From contig NZ_JALBCV010000020.1 in assembly GCF_022602565.1 (NCBI RefSeq), positions 1 through 54,965 on the forward strand: 54,965 nucleotides of DNA, in the 5' to 3' direction. This DNA comes from Rosenbergiella metrosideri. Its GTDB lineage: Bacteria > Pseudomonadota > Gammaproteobacteria > Enterobacterales > Enterobacteriaceae. Positions within the stretch are counted from its first letter, which is position 1. Each line of letters starts with the position of its first letter. The translations under genes were made by a program, and so were the position numbers. Below, piece by piece: positions 51,340 through 54,965 of the stretch. The notes under the pieces are model-generated. The model saw only the letters and a list, made by a program, of their open reading frames with translations, did no database searches and was not told the origin of the DNA.

Positions 51340-52907
51340 TATTTTGTTACCTGGCTGTAATAGACCATGTCAGGGTTCATCCCTTGCTGATACCCTTTAA
51401 GGTTACTGCGCAGAGCGATCAGCTGGTGGGCTTGCAAGCCAATGACATAAGGCGAGCTTTTCTGGACTTGGCGTTGTAATTTCTCATACAGTGCCGCACG
51501 TTGAGCGCTATCCGTTAAGGCTACCGCCTTATGTGTTTCGGCGGTCAGCTCAGGGATGTGCCAGCCAGCGCGGTAGGCAAGTGTACTACTGCCATCTTCC
51601 GGGTTAGTGGCAAAGGCAGCGGCGTTGGTATTGGGATCGAAATAGTCGGGTCCCCATGAGGTGACGGTCGCATCAAACTGATGGCTCGCCATCTTAGCGG
51701 TGACCTCACTGCTCAGGCTTGGCACTAACTCAATTTTTACCCCACCTTTTGCAAAGCTGGCTTGCAGCGCTTGCGCAATATCTAAATAAGGCGGTTGGTT
51801 ATTGACCACGACCTTAAAGGAGATATTGGAGAGGCCAGCTTTCGCTAAGATAGCTTTCGCTTTCTCCGGGTTATAGCTGTAAGGGGTGTCGTTGAGGGCA
51901 CCTAAATAGCCACTGGGGAGAAACGATTGGTGAATAGAGAATTGGCCTTTTAATAATCCATTGGCAATTCCATCGTAATCAAACAGATAGCGCGATGCTT
52001 CCCAGAAGGCCGGGTTGTTAAGCGTCGCGGAAGATTGCGTATTAAACAGCAGGTAGTAAAGCGAGGCGATAGGCACGGAGACTGGCGTAACGCCTGGCTT
52101 ATGTTGTAACGCACTGAATTGATCGCTGCCTAGGTTACGCGCAATGTCCGCATCCCCTTGCTCAACTAAGAGACGTCGTGTTGCCGCTTCAGGAACATTT
52201 TTAATTAATAGCGTACTGAGTTTCGGTGCCCCAGTGGGTGAGCGTGGGTTAGCGGTCATCAATAGCACTTCATGAGGAACGTAGCGACGGATTTGATAAG
52301 GACCGCTGCCCGCGGAATGACTGGATAGCCACTGGTGCCCGAAGTCATTATTAACTTGATGACCTAACGCTTCTTTCTCATCGACAATAGAGGCCACTGG
52401 TGCAGAAAGCAGGCTCAGCACAAAGGCTGGGCTGACCGCGGCATCCCAATGTAGCGTGACCTGATTAGCACTGGTTTTGGTCAGTTGGCTATCGATATTT
52501 TTCGCATTCCAGCCAAGTTGCGTCAGAACGAATGAGGGTTCTAAATTCAACTTAATCACACGCGACAATGAGAAGATGACATCTTCAGGACGGATCGGAT
52601 TGCCGCTGGCGAAAGTCGCTCCGTCGCGTAACGTGAAGGTTAAACTCCGATTATCGCTCCCCGCTTGCCAATGTGTGGCCAGTGTGGGGCGTAGATCGAC
52701 AGGGTGAGAAGGATCCGATTGCAGCAGGCGTTGGTACAAGTTGGTAAAGGCTTGGACGGTAGAGGTTTCGAAACCCTGGGCCGGGTCAAAACTGATCGCA
52801 TCATCAAGCGATTGCGCGACCACTAAGGTATTTGGTGGCGTAGCACTGTGTGCTGAGAGCGCGGTAAGCGATGCGGTGAATAAGAGACTTATCAACGTTT
52901 TCTTCAT
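51339..52907 (-). CDS. ABC transporter substrate-binding protein (SBP family 5), first copy
   Basis: 522 residues with signal peptide MKKTLISLLFTASLTALSAHSA. Two-lobe family 5 binding protein (SFDPAQGFETSTVQAFTNLYQRL; YRAGWHIPELTAETHKA). AAGGAATAAAA precedes the ATG, a normal unshielded ribosome site, in contrast to the second copy. As first gene of the operon it should be the main binding protein. The family includes peptide, nickel and glutathione binders, and no ligand-specific motif is evident, so I leave the substrate open. Confidence 0.87.
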   Translation of the reverse strand: MKKTLISLLFTASLTALSAHSATPPNTLVVAQSLDDAISFDPAQGFETSTVQAFTNLYQRLLQSDPSHPVDLRPTLATHWQAGSDNRSLTFTLRDGATFASGNPIRPEDVIFSLSRVIKLNLEPSFVLTQLGWNAKNIDSQLTKTSANQVTLHWDAAVSPAFVLSLLSAPVASIVDEKEALGHQVNNDFGHQWLSSHSAGSGPYQIRRYVPHEVLLMTANPRSPTGAPKLSTLLIKNVPEAATRRLLVEQGDADIARNLGSDQFSALQHKPGVTPVSVPIASLYYLLFNTQSSATLNNPAFWEASRYLFDYDGIANGLLKGQFSIHQSFLPSGYLGALNDTPYSYNPEKAKAILAKAGLSNISFKVVVNNQPPYLDIAQALQASFAKGGVKIELVPSLSSEVTAKMASHQFDATVTSWGPDYFDPNTNAAAFATNPEDGSSTLAYRAGWHIPELTAETHKAVALTDSAQRAALYEKLQRQVQKSSPYVIGLQAHQLIALRSNLKGYQQGMNPDMVYYSQVTK

Positions 52908-53181
52908 TTTTATTCCTTGCTAAACAGGGCGTTTGCCGAGCTGATCGAGTCCTAACCCTTACAGTGGCGCGTCTTATTATTCTTTATTGTTATATCTACT
53001 CTATTCTTTATCACTTAAGTAATTTATAAGATTTTTTTACGTTCTGCTAGCCAGCGCCGCGATTAATTCTTCGCGCCTGATGCTGCGACGATCGGTAGGA
53101 ATTAATGAATGGGATTGATAACGTCATTCGCCATTTCCCCTCTAGTCTGTGTTCACTATTGTTGTCATCAGGAGTGTGTCT

Positions 53182-53475
53182 ATTGCCCAAGCTATCGTAC
53201 GCCGCGTCAGCGTGGGCTAAAAAATCCTACTCGCCGATATCACTATTGAGACGGCACAAAGGGTCGAAGAGCCCCTGAAGAAAGCGGGCTTTGAGGTCAG
53301 CACGGTCCATGTCGATGCGGTGGTACGCGGATCAATAGTATCAGCACCGGGATAGCCTATGACGAATTCACGAGTGCCGAACGAGATTGCCGGTCTTGCT
53401 GAATTTCTATTTGGCCCTAAGGGAACTTATACCAGCGGTAGCGATATTCTGATTGATGGCGGGGTCACTGCCTAA
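53182..53475 (+). pseudogene. Short-chain dehydrogenase remnant with internal deletion
   Basis: One continuous 98-codon frame reads IAQAIVRRVSVG, a TAA, KILLADITIETAQRVEEPLK, then, after a jump, the C-terminal end of an SDR (NEIAGLAEFLFGPKGTYTSG, then SDILIDGGVTA, and stop), with a TAG at codon 58. N- and C-terminal SDR parts are joined in frame with roughly 170 residues of the middle, including the catalytic Tyr, missing. The first glycine-rich loop is also truncated. Confidence 0.75.
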
Positions 53476-53488
53476 ATTAAGTATCCTT

Positions 53489-53545
53489 AATTATTCACTT
53501 CGGCTATTAAGCAGTAAGCTCGTTGGCCGATAAGTGTGAATAATT
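53489..53545. repeat. 10-bp perfect inverted repeat with 37-nt spacer
   Basis: AATTATTCAC (53489-53498) and GTGAATAATT (53536-53545), just after the SDR remnant. The stem is A/T-rich and the spacer is long. It could be a weak transcription stop, a regulator site for the following small ORF, or chance. Confidence 0.4.
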
Positions 53546-53578
53546 CCCATGCCAGACTTAGCTTAGGATTAAGGATAA

Positions 53579-53734
53579 ATGAGTATGAGGTATATTTCTG
53601 TTGTCGAACAATATGTCTTAAGTAGGATACCCCCTAAAAATAACTCGCCCACCTTTGGTGCCGTTGAAAATTTATATTCAGCACTATCAGTATCCTTTTT
53701 AAGGAGACAGATTGTTAAGTTATCACATAGATAA
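53579..53734 (+). CDS. Possible small protein, 51 residues
   Basis: ATG at 53579 behind TAAGGATAA, a good ribosome site, opens a 51-residue frame (MSMRYISVVEQYVLSRIPPK at the start, arginine- and lysine-rich at the end). I do not recognise it. A 77-residue minus-strand frame covers the same place (53569-53802), but I see no reason to prefer it. Support is only the ribosome site and the absence of anything else here; 53735-53901 has no feature I can name. Confidence 0.3.
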   Translation: MSMRYISVVEQYVLSRIPPKNNSPTFGAVENLYSALSVSFLRRQIVKLSHR

Positions 53735-53901
53735 CGGCTATTAATGGTGAAATCCTTTATAAACAATGTAGTAAATAGCAGCCTACCAATAAAAAACGTC
53801 AATTCGAAATGATTAAAGCAAAATAATAATGCCCCTCTTGAGTCATCACGGAATTTCAGTAAAATTCTTTGAGTAAAGTGAAAGAGAGGAACCCGCGCTG
53901 T

Positions 53902-54162
53902 ATGGCTTTAATTCCTGAAGAAACTATAGACCGTCTATATGGTGAAGTATCAGTAGCTCTACTTGATAAGAAAGAGAAGATTACTCTCGACTCTTTGCTA
54001 CACGCATTCCAAGATAAATTATCGAAAGAGACCTGTCGTGAAGAAGCCTCAGCATTGAAAGCAATCCTTTCATCACTTCACCAGATACAAAATTCGCATA
54101 GCGAAGAGATCACTCTTAGCGAGATCTGCGCTAAGAAGGGTCAAGGCCTAGCTGGCGAATAA
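53902..54162 (+). CDS. Small helical protein of unknown function
   Basis: 86 residues from the ATG at 53902 (GAGAGG about 12 nt upstream; a TTG at 53869 would add 11 residues). The protein is mostly charged and helical, with ITLDSLLHAFQDKLSKETCR and ALKAILSSLHQIQ heptad-like stretches and no membrane segment or signal. I do not recognise the family. It converges on the AriR-like gene with 6 bp between the stop codons. Confidence 0.6.
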   Translation: MALIPEETIDRLYGEVSVALLDKKEKITLDSLLHAFQDKLSKETCREEASALKAILSSLHQIQNSHSEEITLSEICAKKGQGLAGE

Positions 54163-54168
54163 AGTGAT

Positions 54169-54393
54169 TTAGTGGCTTTTTTGGGTTACCGTTTGGATAG
54201 CTAACCGGTAGTAGATCAGCTCCTCAGCGTCGGTGGCTGCTAAACTCATCGTATGTATTTGCGCGACGATATCCTCTTTGCCCATAGTCAAATCGTTCTC
54301 AACCATCAAGCGGATTGCTTGCCCAATGATCCTTAAGGGAATGTTTAAGTCTATTTCCTTGATATTGATACCCTCCAGCGATAAAGATGGCAC
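54169..54393 (-). CDS. AriR/YmgB-like small regulatory protein
   Basis: 74 residues. The stretch IIGQAIRLMVENDLTMGKED...ATDAEELIYYRLAIQTV has the pattern of the E. coli YmgA/AriR (YmgB) family: an IGQAV/I motif, a helix, then I..I......TD..... and a final helix. In E. coli these small proteins feed into Rcs signalling, acid resistance and biofilm control. The likeness is short and read by eye, so the family call is tentative. No clear ribosome site precedes the ATG. Confidence 0.55.
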   Translation of the reverse strand: MPSLSLEGINIKEIDLNIPLRIIGQAIRLMVENDLTMGKEDIVAQIHTMSLAATDAEELIYYRLAIQTVTQKSH

Positions 54394-54965
54394 GCAGTTA
54401 GCAGCCTAACATATAAAATCTTTAATTGTTGGTAAGTATCAAGAAATTTAAACGATGAGTCGGTACCTAACATACAGTCGTTGGGATAATCTGTATCGAC
54501 ATAGGGCTCTATAGTGTAGGTTGAAGGTTCATAAAGATGAGGAGCCTTTTTTAAAAGCTCAGGCGTGTAATACTACACTCTTATTTACCCTGTTCAGAAT
54601 AATAGGCACGGTTAATAAAACCCGCTTTTAGATATGGGCAGATTAAGGCGATGAGATCACTATAAATAATGATATTGTCGCTATAGTAATGAATTTATTT
54701 ATATTTCCCTCCTATCACCCACCTTGATTTGTTATAAATTGAACCAAAGTGAGAGATAAATACGCCTCTTCTATCAATGAACTCTAATCCTTTACTTATG
54801 CTGGCTATCTTTAGTCTTATCCTCATTTAATCGGCGATAAAGATTCCTAAAATAAATAATCGTTTAATTTTTTAAAGTGGTTTATATAATATTACTATAA
54901 AAATAGTGGTAGTAGAAATTGTGTTAATTTATCCAGTAAAAAACTAAAGGGGATTAATTTTATTT
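54394..54965. other. AT-rich non-coding end of window
   Basis: About 570 bp with no supported gene, RNA gene or repeat. A/T-rich, especially after 54660. It contains a short GAGC - GCTC match around a T6 run (about 54541-54564), but not a convincing terminator. It presumably carries the promoter of the minus-strand AriR-like gene and part of the leader of a gene beyond the right edge. Confidence 0.4.

Noticed and set aside
53569-53802. 77-residue minus-strand open frame
   Set aside because: No recognisable family and no clear ribosome site; the shorter plus-strand frame with a good ribosome site is preferred, though weakly.

Overview
The window is a chromosomal segment of a gamma-proteobacterium of the order Enterobacterales. 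The block ravA-viaA-[ovoA]-asnC-mioC-oriC-mnmG-rsmG-atpIBEFHAGDC-glmU-glmS keeps the enteric gene order, with proteins close to their E. coli counterparts in length and motifs. The moderate GC content, the bud (butanediol) operon and an ovothiol synthase gene fit a plant- or insect-associated relative such as the Erwiniaceae, but the genus cannot be fixed by reading alone. The chromosomal replication origin lies at about 16.3-16.6 kb.

Left part (1-9.9 kb): a ribosomal RNA P1 promoter fires leftward out of the window at its edge. Next come the MFS exporter hsrA and a decayed ribose operon: an rbsR remnant, an intact rbsK, an rbsB remnant apparently fused to an rbsD start, and a perfect RbsR operator. 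The complete budABC operon with divergent budR (acetolactate to acetoin to 2,3-butanediol) and the potassium transporter kup follow.

Central part (10-31.1 kb): the RavA-ViaA chaperone pair; ovoA in the position E. coli gives to asnA; asnC; mioC with two DnaA boxes in its promoter region; oriC with DnaA boxes, three 13-mers and many GATC sites; mnmG and rsmG. Between rsmG and the atp operon sits a tandem duplication of a double-glycine-leader (bacteriocin-like) gene, one copy intact and one frameshifted, each followed by a long hairpin with compensatory base changes. The nine-gene ATP synthase operon, glmU and glmS complete the block.

Right part (31.1-55 kb): mostly accessory. It holds a five-gene chaperone-usher fimbrial operon next to glmS whose usher has no cysteine; azlCD; small genes of partly known families (DUF1543, LysE, ASCH, Asp/Glu racemase, DUF4385); a Fur-box-controlled fepA-type receptor with a periplasmic IroE-like esterase; an SDR; and a peptide/nickel-type ABC operon bracketed by two related binding proteins, the second with its Shine-Dalgarno sequence buried in a perfect 12-bp hairpin. 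Three pseudogenes (ABM monooxygenase, GNAT, SDR) lie in this half, and an AriR/YmgB-like small gene with two unidentified small ORFs lies near the right edge.

No tRNA gene, CRISPR array, intact insertion sequence or prophage was recognised.
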